Origin: Cryptomeria japonica
Lineage: Eukaryota; Streptophyta; Pinopsida; Cupressales; Cupressaceae
DNA length: 64,000 bases
Direction: 5' to 3'
Assembly: GCF_030272615.1 (NCBI RefSeq)
Contig: NC_081414.1
Location: 53,810,636-53,874,635 of the forward strand
Shown: positions 31,291-41,844 of the stretch, piece by piece
Layout of the letters: each line of letters begins with the position of its first letter
How positions within the stretch are numbered: the stretch's first letter is position 1
Notes under the pieces: model-generated
Seen by the model: the letters and a program-made list of their open reading frames with translations, nothing else
The model's database searches: none
What the model was told of the DNA's origin: nothing
Position numbers and translations under genes: made by a program

Positions 31291-32518
31291 TGTAGCGTCC
31301 TAAAATTGTGACACTTGCAATTTCGACTGCATTTGGGTCTTCACGATGGCGATGCAACACGGAACCTGAATGGAGACCCCGAAACTTGTTCATGACATCA
31401 AAAACTGCATTTTTCAGCACCTTGGCCTGATCCTCCTTGCACCCTGCTGTCCCGGGAGGTGGGACCATGGCGCCCAGTGCCCTAGTCCCCCAGGACCATG
31501 GTGCCTAGTGCCCTGGTCCCTGGCCCTATTTTGGGCCCGGTCTCTTGTGGGCATCGGGTCTTTAAGTTTGCAAATTGGAAAATAATGTTTCCTGGTCGGC
31601 CTAAGGTCGGGAAAATCAGTCTATCAACCCTAATTGACAAGTATATAAACTACTTTTCCCCTCCTAGAAAGGGAAGAGGACATAGGTGTACAAGACGCGT
31701 AAGCAATATTCAAACATTCAAGCATTCAAGCATTCAAGCATTCCTTCAAGCAATTGAGCATTCTAAGTCTCCATTCAAGACTAGGTGTTGCATTCAAGAC
31801 AAGGATTCAACCATTGAAGAGGAGATCACATACAACATACAACATACTACATACATTACACCTTCGCATGTAAGAATATAAACATTCTTACAACAAGGTA
31901 TCAGTACTTGTTTACATTACAAACATTTACATTTACAACATTCTCATTTCTTGGTTAATTCCAAAACTGGGGTTTGACCTAAAGGTAAACCCCTCATCCC
32001 TAACCCCCCAATCGTCCTCTCTTTTCTATGTGTAGGTTGCAAGTACGCGGCTGTAATTGAAGATCTAGAATCCTTGTGCAGAGACGAACAGATCCCCCTT
32101 CGTTTCGCGGATTTTTTGGAGGACCGTGTGCACGCCGGGCACCATCGTCTCGTCAACTTTCGTTCAAATTTGCAGAACAGCACCGTCTCGACATTTTACT
32201 GCTAATTCCAGGTCCGCAGCTTCATCCCATATCCCTATCTTTGTTTACAAGCGAATCTTTCCTACTTTACATGCATTCCTAGTTCAATCTTTCTATCTAC
32301 ATTCTTTACAAAAGAGGGTATCCTTGATGTCACAACCCTTGAAACTCATTTAGAATCCAACCTTGCATTGCGTGGGATTGGATCTTGTGGGTTTCAACCC
32401 CTCTTTTGAATGTAAAGTCTCTCCTAAGTGAAAACCATCAACCCTAGTGACTCTCCCTCCTCTCTCCTTGGAGATTGGGGAGGGGAGAATGACTAGGGTT
32501 CGATTTTTCCGCTTTACA
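31291..32518 (+). repeat. 5' LTR of the TR-GAG-like element
   Basis: Starts TGTAGCGTCCTAAAATTG and ends TTTTTCCGCTTTACA. TATA box 31,642-31,649 (TATATAAA). It carries a CATTCAAG minisatellite (31,714-31,750). Near 32,120 is GAGGACCGTGTGCACGCCGG, related to the hairpin motif repeated in the leader. ORFs inside (31,370-31,585; 31,498-31,881; 32,076-32,353) recur in the 3' LTR and are not genes. Confidence 0.92.
31642..31649 (+). promoter_or_regulatory. TATA box of the TR-GAG-like LTR
   Basis: TATATAAA about 350 bases into the LTR, conserved in the 3' copy (38,248-38,255), followed by a leader with CTTTTCCCCTCC. Confidence 0.6.
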
Positions 32519-32520
32519 TT

Positions 32521-32540
32521 TTGGTGAACCCGACATGAAC
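32521..32540 (+). promoter_or_regulatory. Unusual primer-binding site of the TR-GAG-like element
   Basis: TTGGTGAACCCGACATGAAC begins two or three bases after the 5' LTR end. The outer element has the same site (TTGGTGAACCCGACGTGAA, minus strand, about 48,708-48,728). It is not the initiator tRNA-Met site used by the other elements here. Confidence 0.65.
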
Positions 32541-33700
32541 ATCCTCATTCTGATTATTCATGGTTAGATCTAAAAATTTTGTTTCCTTAATGACATTTCC
32601 ATGTTTGATCTTTTGCAAATTTTAGTGGTTGATTGCATAAAAACCCTAAAATTTTCTTTTTAGTAATTGAGCTTGTGAAATGTTTAATTGTTAATGCTTG
32701 TTTCAGATCTACCCTTCTATTGCAAATTATCAATTCATATTTGTGCTTTAATTCTGAAAATTAAGTGGTTAAATGTCAAAACCCTAATTTTTAAGACCTT
32801 CTTGATTCAACCTTTGACTGATAATTCCACTGATCAAAACACTTCCAAATCGGCTGTAACTTTGGATTCCGCAATCAAATCACAATATCTCTCATCCCTG
32901 AAAATTTGGAAAAAAGTTGCAAGGACCGTGTGCACCCCGAGCGCCCTCGTCCCCGACATTTTTTCTGAAATTTTGGGAGCTAGATCTTACTGTATTTTTC
33001 TGCTAAAATCCAGAATTTTGGCTGATTCTATCAATTTTAACACTCTCAAAATTAAAGTCAAAGTTGGTCTAGCGATTGCTTGGATTGAGGCTTCTAATCA
33101 TTCAAAAATTGTTGAAATTGAAATTCATATCAAAATTGTGTTTCTTACAGTCCTAAATCTGAAAAGTGTGTTGGCATTCATTCAAAATTTCAGTGTGTTA
33201 TTCAAATTTTTGTAGTTTGTGACTTTTGAAATTAAGTGTTTAATTGCAACAACTTTGATTTCCACTTTCAAATTCGAATTTTGCATGAAATTGGGTCAAC
33301 TTTTAAATTTCGAAACTTGCATTGCTTTCAGCATTTCCTCTAAAATCATAAAATTCAAAATTTCAGTTTCCCTCTCTTTTTCAAAATTCAAATTTTGCAT
33401 TTTTCAACAATCTTGGTAGGGTTCAATTTTGAGATTGCAACTTTAATTTGGCCTATCTACAAATCGTAAAATCACTCAATTTTTTCAAATTAGCTTTAAA
33501 ATCATCATAACTTTCATCCCTGAAAATTTCAAAAAAAGTTGCGAGGACCGTGTGCACTCCGTTCGCCACGGTCCCGGACATTTTTTCCGAAATTTCGGGA
33601 GATTGTCCTGATTGCATTTAACAGCTTAAATCTAGGAGATTGGCTAATTTTATTGAAATTTGCTGCCTCTAAAATTCAAAATCTTCTCTTTCTTTAGTGC
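32541..33700 (+). other. Long untranslated leader of the TR-GAG-like element
   Basis: 1.16 kb without a credible ORF. It holds repeated AAATTCAAATTTTGC-like phrases and two copies of a GGACCGTG-type hairpin (near 32,932 and 33,544), each preceded by CCTGAAAATTT and followed by GACATTTTTTCTGAAATTT or GACATTTTTTCCGAAATTT. The ORFs at 32,688-33,215 and 33,219-33,419 show no domain and look like chance openings in low-complexity DNA. Confidence 0.6.
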
Positions 33701-35356
33701 ATGTGTTTTACAACAATAAGCCCTACTTACACTATTCCCGTTAGACGAAGCCTTAGAATTAAGTCTTTCCAAGGTGTAATTACCGAGGAGATGGAACCTA
33801 ATTTGAATGACCTTTTTAATGAGGACATGGGTAATTCCTCTAATCCTCTTAATGATGAAGAAGCTCTCCATGAGGTTTCTATAGAGCAAATTTCAAAATT
33901 GGATAACCAATTTGATGATTTTTGACAATGGATGTCTCAGGAATACCTCGATAGTCAAGCTCTTTCATTAATTGAGGGTCTAAAACGTATGGTTCAAAGT
34001 GATAAGAATGGAATTGATATTTTGCGTGGTATTGCACACATTGTGGATTCGAATGTGATGCCTATGAAGAGTTGTGCCGAAACTTTAGGTTATACACAAC
34101 CTCCTACTCAAGTTAATCATTCTATTCCTTTGACAACTCCTATTGCTAATATACCTACTTTTACTTCAAACATAATGACTACTTCAATAAAAGACATTCC
34201 TCCTATGATCACCAGTCATGGGGGCAATCCCTCTTCTTCAATCAACCCTCTTCCTTCATTCAATCCAACTTCTTCATTCATTCCTTCAATGAGTGTCCCT
34301 ATTATATCTCCACAAATAAACATGACTCAAGGGGGCAATTCATTTAACCCTTCCATTCCTCCTTGTGGTGTTCCTCCTTTCCAATCATCTCCTATGACCA
34401 ACTATCATAGTGTCCCACCACCTTACTCTCTACCTTCTTTCAATAACATAACACCTCCATCACAATCTAACACGTCTAATATGAACTCTTCGACTGAAGC
34501 GACCATTAACAATCTTGCACAAACTGTCTCTTCTTTACAGCAACAAATTGCCTCTATGAATCAATCTAAGTTTAGTGTGCCCACATTTGATGTTGTGAGC
34601 CCACTTTCTCTTGACATTGTTCGAGCTATCTCCCCTAAACATGTTGAAATTCTGCATTTGGAGCTTTATAATGGTAAGGGTGATCCTCTAACACATGTTA
34701 AGACCTTTCAAACAATATGTACTAATTTTGCTTATGACCAAAGGTTGCTTGCAAAACTGTTTACTAGAACATTAAGAGATAAAGCCCTACAATGGTATTG
34801 CTCGTTGCCTTCTTATTCTATTACTTCTTTCGAACAACTTGCAAATGCTTTTATTCAACAATTTCAAAACAATATAAGTCCTAAAGTTACTTTGATTGAT
34901 TTAATGCATTGTAAACAAGGTGTTAAAGAAAAAGTGACTGATTTCATCGGTAGATATAAGCATTTGTATGCTCAGATTTCTTTTCCAGTGCCTGACAATG
35001 ACATTCAAAGAATCTTTATTTCTAATTTACAAAAAGATATTAGAGAAAAACTCCTGTTTTTTGAGTTTACTTCTTTCCAACAGTTGTGCGCAACTCTTCA
35101 CAATTATCAACTGACAGTGAGTCAAATGGAGCAAGCAAATCCTATGGCTCCGAGTGATAAGGGTGATAGTAGTCAACAACCATTTCAGAAGTTTAAACCA
35201 AACAGAGAGTCCATTAAATTCAATAAAAACATCATCAACAACAATGTGAATGCGGCATCAGGTGTGCCTCCTATTTCTAAGTTTTTCAAGAAAGAAAGAA
35301 AGTTTACTCCTTTGAATGAATCATTGCATAGTATTATGAATAAGTTATTGGAATAA
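33701..35356 (+). pseudogene. TR-GAG-like element: Gag
   Basis: ATG at 33,701 lies directly after an in-frame TAG (33,695). The frame has stops at 33,923 (TGA) and 35,354 (TAA) and is otherwise open. Residues 1-75 are acidic; then a long Pro/Ser/Thr/Asn-rich part (about residues 120-260); then the retrotransposon Gag core with LELYNGKGDPLTHVKTFQTI, LRDKALQWYCSLPSYSITSF, FIQQFQNNISPKVTLIDLMH and EKVTDFIGRYKHL. This matches the PF03732-type capsid domain of Gypsy elements. No frameshift was seen over 1.6 kb. Confidence 0.88.
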
Positions 35357-36679
35357 AATGTGCTTACTCTTCCTCCTATAAGGCAAATAGATCCTGCAAA
35401 GATTAATTCACCCTATTTTGATAACAAATCCTTTTGTCATTTTCATCGTCATCCTGGGCATGATACTGAAAAATGTTTTGCTTTAAAGGGTAAAATTCAA
35501 GATTTGATTGATAATAATACTATCTCTGTTTCTGGTGTGAATGATAAAGGCAACACATCTATAGCTCCTCCTAAACAAAATCTTCAGATTTTTACTGATC
35601 CATTACCTTCTCATACCTCTAATGTGATTGATACTAATGATTCCTCTGTCTCACCTGATGATCTTGTGTCTATGACTCCGAATGTGATTAACTTTGTAGA
35701 GAAGCAAAAAATCCTTAAAGAACCTTCCATCACATTTGATTCCAGTGAAACTATCAGGGCACCTGATGGTCCTTTATATATAGTTGCAAAAGTCAAGAAT
35801 ACACCTTGCCGTGGAGTGCTTATTGATCCTTCTTGTATGGTTAATATCATTACTGAAGAATTTCTTTTTACTTTGCAATTGAATCAAGTGATCTATGATG
35901 AAACAAATGTGGTTGTGAAACTATTTGATGCATTTTCTTCTCCTACAATTGGTTCTATTACATTACCTATTGAGGTCCATAACAAATCCCTTGATGTGGA
36001 CTTTGCTATTATTCCATCATCCGAACAATTTCATGTGAAGCTAGGCTATCCTTGGCTGTCTTCCATGAAAGCTATTGCTTCTCCTATTCACAAGTGTTTG
36101 AAATTTCCCCATAATGGCGAAGTTGTTACTGTCAATCATAGTCTCTTTAAACCAGCTAAAAGAACTTCTAGCGTTCCTATTGATTACTTTTGGCCTAAAC
36201 AATTCCAATCTCTTCCTCCGCGAAGTGATCATCTTTTTAAATCTTATCAAAAGTGGAAAAAAGATATGATCCTATCTCTAAGTGAACCTAGAACACCCAA
36301 ACTTGACATTCCTATCGTTCTTGAGAAGGAAGTTCTTCCTTTGAAAGATAAAACTAATGTCTTTCCTCAAGAAGATTCCCAACCCATTCCTGTTAATGTG
36401 ACTATGCCTATGACTAATAAACTTCCTAAAAGTAGACCTATCCCTCCTCGTCATGATGGACTTGGTCTCCTTCCTAAACCAAATATTCCTCCCTTATATG
36501 GAGCAGTTCCTCCTCCTTCCTCTTATGGAGAGAAGAGACCTTCCTCTTATCCTATTATTCAACCTAAGAGACCACAACCTAAACACCCAAGTGAAAAGGA
36601 TGAGAACATTCCTCCTCCTCAATCTTCTCAACTTCCTACTAAGACTAGACGGAATCGTTCTGCACGTGAACGCCGATGA
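35357..36679 (+). pseudogene. TR-GAG-like element: zinc knuckle and protease-like domain
   Basis: Continues the same frame. A CHHC-type motif FCHFHRHPGHDTEKCFALKG (about 35,432-35,490) matches the knuckle of Tat/Athila-type Gag. A retropepsin-like domain follows: PLYIVAKVKNTPCRGVLIDP, SCMVNIITEEFLFTL, then DFAIIPSSEQFHVKLGYPWL. The active-site triplet, usually D-S/T-G, is D-P-S here, so proteolysis is doubtful. A Pro/Lys-rich tail (about 36,400-36,660) ends at a TGA (36,677). No RT follows. Confidence 0.85.
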
Positions 36680-37144
36680 AAGCATCGTCTTAGAGCTCAG
36701 GTAGCTACTTTTCAAACTTTGCAATCCCCAAAAACACCTTCAGCCAGTATTATTCCATTTTCTCCTTAGCCGACGATTGAGCCAAAATCTCCTAAACATA
36801 AGATGCATGATGGTGTTGATCCTGTGCGAGTTAAAGACCCTATTTTTATAAATCTTGATGATGATATAGATGAAAATGTTATTCATGATGAAAATGTTAC
36901 TCCTGTTCATTCTGATAGTGAATATGAATATGTTGATGTTGATAACCATCTATCTAACGAATTTTCTAAAGCACTTATCCTAGCTCCTAGATGAGAACAA
37001 CGTGGCTCGGAACATGAACATAGCCCTTGTTTGGATCTTGTGATGGCTCCATCTGCTGTGTTGGATGTTCCTCCTCTAGCATGTTTCCTACCTTCCCGAA
37101 ATATTGATCAGCAAGATCGGGGGGTAGATGACGTGCTAGACTAG
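36680..37144 (+). pseudogene. TR-GAG-like element: acidic C-terminal extension
   Basis: The same frame goes on past TGA 36,677 with stops at 36,767 and 36,992 and ends at TAG 37,142. It encodes INLDDDIDENVIHDENVTPV, SDSEYEYVDVDNHL and FLPSRNIDQQDRGVDDVLD. Where an autonomous Gypsy element would begin RT there is only this acidic stretch. No domain is known to me. Confidence 0.7.
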
Positions 37145-37875
37145 TTCATTAGCATAGCAGACTCTCTCCTCCTCTCTTTTGTTACTTCTTCTATGTGTTA
37201 TTCTCATTCTTCTATTTGTTGTCCTTAGTGTTGTCTACTTGAGGACGATGCAAAACATTGAGATCTCTTTTGGTCTCTCTCATGTTGACTGAAAAGACAC
37301 ATGTGTTCCCTTCTACTAGGTGACCTTCCTTAATTGGGGAATGAAGAACAATTATGCATACATACATATGATATACATGAATTATCATACAGCATACTGA
37401 CCCCGAGGAAAGTGAAGTCACCTTGTGCTTTGTGTTTTGTGTCTATTATACTTGGGCTTATCTCACACTTGGGGGCTAAATCCTTGTGATAATGTGCTCC
37501 TTTCCTTTCTCATTTCTTATATGTATCACTACCTTAAAGCAATCACCCCCGGTGAGGCATGTGCGATCGCTTTAACGTAGGGGGGCATACATACCGTTCA
37601 TATCTTTTCAAGATACTTGAAAATTTCTTGACAGATGTAGCTTTGCCTTGAAAATTTTTGATAGCTTTCTTGCATGACTCATAGTGAGGGAACCTTACTA
37701 CTGACAGTCATGGTTCTCCCTCATGATCTTCCCTTTTACTTTGTCAATCGAAGTCGTAAGATCCTTAGTCCACTGGGGGCTTGGTGTATCTTGCCTCCTT
37801 GACGTGGTGAAAGATTTTCAATGTTGTTTCCTTGTACTTTACCGGAAGTATGAGCATACGCTTATACTCCCGCTA
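37145..37875 (+). other. 3' untranslated region of the TR-GAG-like element
   Basis: Non-coding. It has a second polypurine-like phrase, ACTTGGGGGCTAAATCC (37,467-37,483), and a third, GTAGGGGGGCATACATACC (37,577-37,595), besides the true tract at 37,876. There is a short palindromic region near 37,540-37,575 (AAAGCAATCACCCCCGG / GCGATCGCTTTAACG). Confidence 0.6.
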
Positions 37876-37889
37876 AAGTGGGGGCTAAA
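37876..37889 (+). promoter_or_regulatory. Polypurine tract of the TR-GAG-like element
   Basis: AAAGTGGGGGCTAAA before TGTAGCG. Identical in sequence to the tract of the outer element (minus strand, 14,340-14,354). Confidence 0.85.
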
Positions 37890-39124
37890 TGTAGCGTCCT
37901 AAAATTGCGACACTTGCAATTTCGACTGCATTTGGGTCTTCATGATGGTGATGCAACATGGAACCTGAATGGAGACCCCGAAACTTGTTCATGACATCAA
38001 AAACTGCATTTTTCAGCACCCTGGCCTGATCCTCCTTGCACCCTGCTGTCCCAGGAGGTGGGACCATGGCACCCAGCGCCCTAGTCCTTCAGGACTAGGG
38101 CACCCAACGCCCAGCGCCCTGGTCCCTGGCCCTATTTTGGGCCCGGTCTCTTGTGGGCATCGGGTCTTTAAGTTTTCAAATTGGAAAATAATGTTTCCTG
38201 GTCAGCCTAAGGTCGAGAAAATCAATCTATCAACCCTAATTGACAAGTATATAAACTAATTTTCCTCTCCTCGAAAGGGAAGAGGACATAGGTGTACAAG
38301 ATGCGTAAGCAATATTCAAACATTCAAGCATTCAAGCATTCAAGCATTCCTTCAAGCAATTGAGCATTCTAAGTCTCCATTCAAGGCTAGGTGTTGCATT
38401 CAAGACAAGGATTCAACCATTGAAGAGGAGATCACATAAAACATACAACATACTACATACATTACACCTTCACATGTAAGAATATAAACATTCTTACAAC
38501 AAGGTATCAGTACTTGTTTACATTACAAACATTTACATTTATAGCATTCTCATTTCTTGGTTAATTCCAAAACCGGGGTTTGACCTAAAGGCAAACCCCT
38601 CATCCCTAACCCCCCAATCATCCTCTCTTTTATGTTTGTAGGTTGCAGGTACGTGGCTGTAATTGAAGATCTGGAATCCTTGTGCAGAGATGAACAGATC
38701 CCCCTTCATTTCGCGGATTTTTCGAAGGACTGTGTGCACGTCGGGCGCCATCATCCCGTCAACTTTCGCTCAAATTTGCAGAACAACACTGTCTCGACAT
38801 TTTACTGCTAATTCTAGGTCCGTAGCTTCATCTCATATCCCTATCTCTGTTTACAAGCGAATCTTTCCTACTTTACATGCATTCCTAGTTCAATCTTTCT
38901 ATCTACATTCTTTACAAAAGAGGGTATCCTTGATGTCACAACCCTTGAAACTCATTTAGAATCCAACCTTGCATTGCGTGGGATTGGATCTTGTGGGTTT
39001 CAACCCCTCTTTTGAATGTAAAGTCTCTCCTAAGTGAAAACCATCAACCCTAGTGACTCTCCCTCCTCTCTCCTTGGAGATTGGGGAGGGGAGAATGACT
39101 AGGGTTTGATTTTTCCGCTTTATA
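37890..39124 (+). repeat. 3' LTR of the TR-GAG-like element
   Basis: Starts TGTAGCGTCCTAAAATTG and ends CCGCTTTATA; the 5' copy ends CTTTACA, so the terminal CA has become TA. Then the target duplication GAAAC (39,125-39,129) and the rest of the Copia-2 LTR. It differs from the 5' LTR mainly by C/G to T/A changes and an insertion near 38,095. Confidence 0.92.
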
Positions 39125-39129
39125 GAAAC

Positions 39130-40014
39130 ATAAACATAAAGTCATCCACAGCACATGACACCAATATTTTTATGTGGAAACCCTGTAAGGGGAAAAACCA
39201 TGGTGGGAAACCTTACCCACAATCAGATGATACTACTACTGATAGTAAGTGTACATAAATGGGGTTTGCACATGCAGAAAGGCCAACAGCCTAGAGCTCA
39301 TTGCTCAATCACAAAATGGGAATCACGCTGACTATAGTTGGATGGTTAAATCCAATAAGAGTCTGCACAAAATAGCATCTTCATATGTTGGATTCAGTAC
39401 CAGTGTAATGCTGATATGCTTCTACAAAAACCTAACTTCACCTTCAAATGATGTCTTTGCATATATCCCTGTTGGATCTCGCATATACCTTCACTTAATT
39501 CTTTTTTGCATTCCACACTTGATCTTACAAATAAGATCTTACATTTATACCATACCCTAAGACCAATTTTAGTAGGTCGACTCTACAAGATATTACAATA
39601 AAACATTTTACAAACAATACAATATCCGATGCAATAACTAATTGAACATGTCGTCTTAATTCATTTACAACAATAATAAATCATCTCCATAGCATGTCAT
39701 GCTGATCTGGAAAAGATAAACCTGCTGGTGTAACCCTAGATAGCCTGGAGCTATTTGCCAGTAAAAGAAAATATGCAAATATGAATATACCAATGATTAT
39801 TTCTTCAAAATAAAGTGTCCACATGATGTCTTTGACATTACCAAGTGTCTTCCATATCATTCCAGGTACCGGTGAACAATATATCCTGCCGGTGAACCAT
39901 ATACCAGTAACTGTTGCACAGTTTACTGCTTGCCAGTGAATGTTGTTGGATCTCCAAAGTAGGTGTATTAGTAGGTGTTGACATCAATGACAAAACCATA
40001 GCAAAATACCAACA
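39130..40014 (-). repeat. Copia-2 3' LTR, proximal (U3/R) part
   Basis: Matches 44,708-45,600. Minus-strand start TGTTGGTATTTTGC at 40,014. Contains the GTAGTCAGTGAGACTC-type and GTGCAAACCCC-type Copia LTR blocks in reverse. With 31,120-31,290 it makes a 1,056-base LTR against 1,072 for the 5' copy. Confidence 0.9.
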
Positions 40015-40031
40015 ATCTCCCCCTTTGGCAT
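40015..40031 (-). promoter_or_regulatory. Polypurine tract of Copia-2
   Basis: Minus-strand AATGCCAAAGGGGGAGAT directly before TGTTGG, the standard Copia arrangement. Confidence 0.85.
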
Positions 40032-40359
40032 TGATGGCAACACAAGATGGAAAAACCATTAAAGTGCCAAAACAGAAATGCCAAATATAAAAACCAACAA
40101 TCTCCATTTCTCCCCCTAGGAGTAACATGTGTTTATCCAAAGATTATTTTCAATACCAATCTCTCCTTAAATGTGTTTTTCCATAGATATCTCTCCCCCT
40201 TTGACATCAAATGCCAAAGTCACCAAAAGTCAAGTTCATACAAAATACCAATCAATTCAATATACCAACTACTCCCCCTGAGAAGTAGCTTCCTCATCAA
40301 ATATCAGAATAAAAGATTTGTCCATTTAATTCTGCCAGTTGATGACAATCATCAACTGT

Positions 40360-40914
40360 CTAAGTCTCTACCAGTAGTGGTATGACTCCAAGATGATCTC
40401 TGAGATACTTAAAAGTCTCCTTAGGCAAAGGTTTTGTGAAAATATCTGCAAGCTGTTCTTTAGTATTCACATAAACTAGTTTTATCTCCTTTTCTTCAAC
40501 TTTTTCCCTTAGACAATTCAGTTTGATAGAAACATGTTTTGTTTTAGAATGTAATACCAGATTCTTAGATATATCAATTGCTATAGTGTTATCACAGTAT
40601 ATAGTAATAGGTTCCTTGCATTTTACTTTTATGTCTTTCAACATTTGCTTAAGCCATAATACTTGTGTATAGTTAGTTGCTGCTACAACATATTCTGATT
40701 CTGCTGTTGATCAAGATGTACAACTTTGTTTCTTACTCAACCAAGAAACTAATCTCTTTCCAAGAAAGAATTCTCCTCCAGTGGTGCTCTTTCTATCATC
40801 TACATCTCCTGCCCAATTTGCATCTGTGTATGCACATAGATCAAAGTGTTCATCTTTAGGATACCATAATCCAAGATTTGTTGTGCCTTGTAGGTACTGG
40901 AAAATCCTTTTCAC
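40360..40914 (-). pseudogene. Copia-2 RNase H and C-terminus
   Basis: 40,711-40,914: KRIFQYLQGTTNLGLWYPKD, LCAYTDANWAGDVDDRKSTT, FFLGKRLVSWLSKKQ. 40,360-40,644: DNTIAIDISKNLVLHSKTKH, VKLVYVNTKEQLADIFTKPL and the usual end, YLRDHLGV. Conserved DAN and DN Asp residues of RNase H are present. A stop near 40,711 and a short gap separate the parts. Confidence 0.9.
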
Positions 40915-40944
40915 TACTGATTCATGATTTTCCCTAGGATTACT

Positions 40945-41844
40945 CTAAAATCTAGAAACAATACATACTGCATTCATAATATCAGGCCTAGTTTGTGTCA
41001 AATACAGTAAACCTCCTATCATAGATTTGTATCTAGTTGAATTAACAGGTGTAGATTCATCCCTTTGAGATAATTTGGCATTTGTAGTCATAGGTGTGCT
41101 TACCGGTTTAGAGTTCTCCATCCCAAATTTCTTTAGTAATTCTTTCAAGTACTTGGATTGACTCAAAAATATACCTTTATCAGTTTGAGAAATTTGCAAA
41201 CCTAAAAAGAATTTTATTTCTCCAATCATAGACATTTCAAATTCTTGCTGCATTCCAAGAGAAAATTCCTTACATAATCCATTTTCTCCTCCAAAGATTA
41301 TATCATCAACAAATACTTCAATAATCAAGATGTCGTCATTAGTTACTTTGTAGTATAAGTTGTTATCTACATTTCCTTTAGTAAAACCAATATTCAAAAG
41401 ATACTTATCCAATCTTGCATACCAAGCTCTTGGGGCTTGTTTCAATCCATACAGAGCTTTTCTTAACCTGCAAACCATATCATTGTCATCTGTCAAAGAA
41501 AATCCATCAGGTTGTTCAATATATACTTCTTCTTCAAGATGTCCATTCAAAAATGCACATTTAGTATCCATTTGATAAACTTTGTAATCCTTGTGAGCTA
41601 CAAAAGCCAAGAATAATCTAACTGCCTCAATTCTGGCTACCGGTGCAAAGGTTTCATTGTAATCAACTCCTTCTTTCTGAGAATATCCCTTACACACTAG
41701 TCTTGATTTATTTCTAACAACCTTACCATCTTCATTAAGTTTATTTCTAAATACCCATTTGGTTCCAATTACATTTTTATCTTTAGGCCAGGGAACTAAT
41801 GCCCAAGTATTATTCTTCTCAATTTGTCCTAATTCTTCTTCCAT
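40945..41844 (-). pseudogene. Copia-2 reverse transcriptase (longest open pol segment)
   Basis: 299 codons without a stop: [80 protein letters not shown] and the catalytic VFVDDIIFG, then [20 protein letters not shown]. All Copia RT blocks are present and the FVDD motif is intact. It ends at a stop just after [17 protein letters not shown], where RNase H should follow in frame. Well preserved, but not part of a full ORF. Confidence 0.93.

Larger units (their letters stand above)
31291..39124 (+). mobile_element. Non-autonomous gag-protease LTR element (TR-GAG-like), plus strand
   Basis: Two LTRs of 1,228 and 1,235 bases (31,291-32,518; 37,890-39,124), target duplication GAAAC (31,286-31,290; 39,125-39,129), primer-binding site 32,521-32,540, polypurine tract 37,876-37,889. 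The 5.4-kb interior has one long frame (33,701-37,144) with a Gag capsid-like region, a CHHC-type knuckle and a retropepsin-like fold, and no RT, RNase H or integrase. This is the make-up of the plant elements called TR-GAG, which need a partner for replication. It is in the opposite orientation to everything it is nested in. The LTRs are very similar, so it is one of the younger layers. Confidence 0.9.

Noticed and set aside
31370-32353. ORFs of 68-127 codons in the TR-GAG LTR
   Set aside because: They lie in LTR sequence; the matching frames in the 3' LTR (37,969-38,959) are of different lengths.
32688-33419. Plus-strand ORFs of 175 and 66 codons in the TR-GAG leader
   Set aside because: Low-complexity, Lys/Ile/Phe-rich translation of AT-rich leader DNA with internal repeats; no domain, and an ATG directly after a stop at 33,695 marks the real start of Gag.
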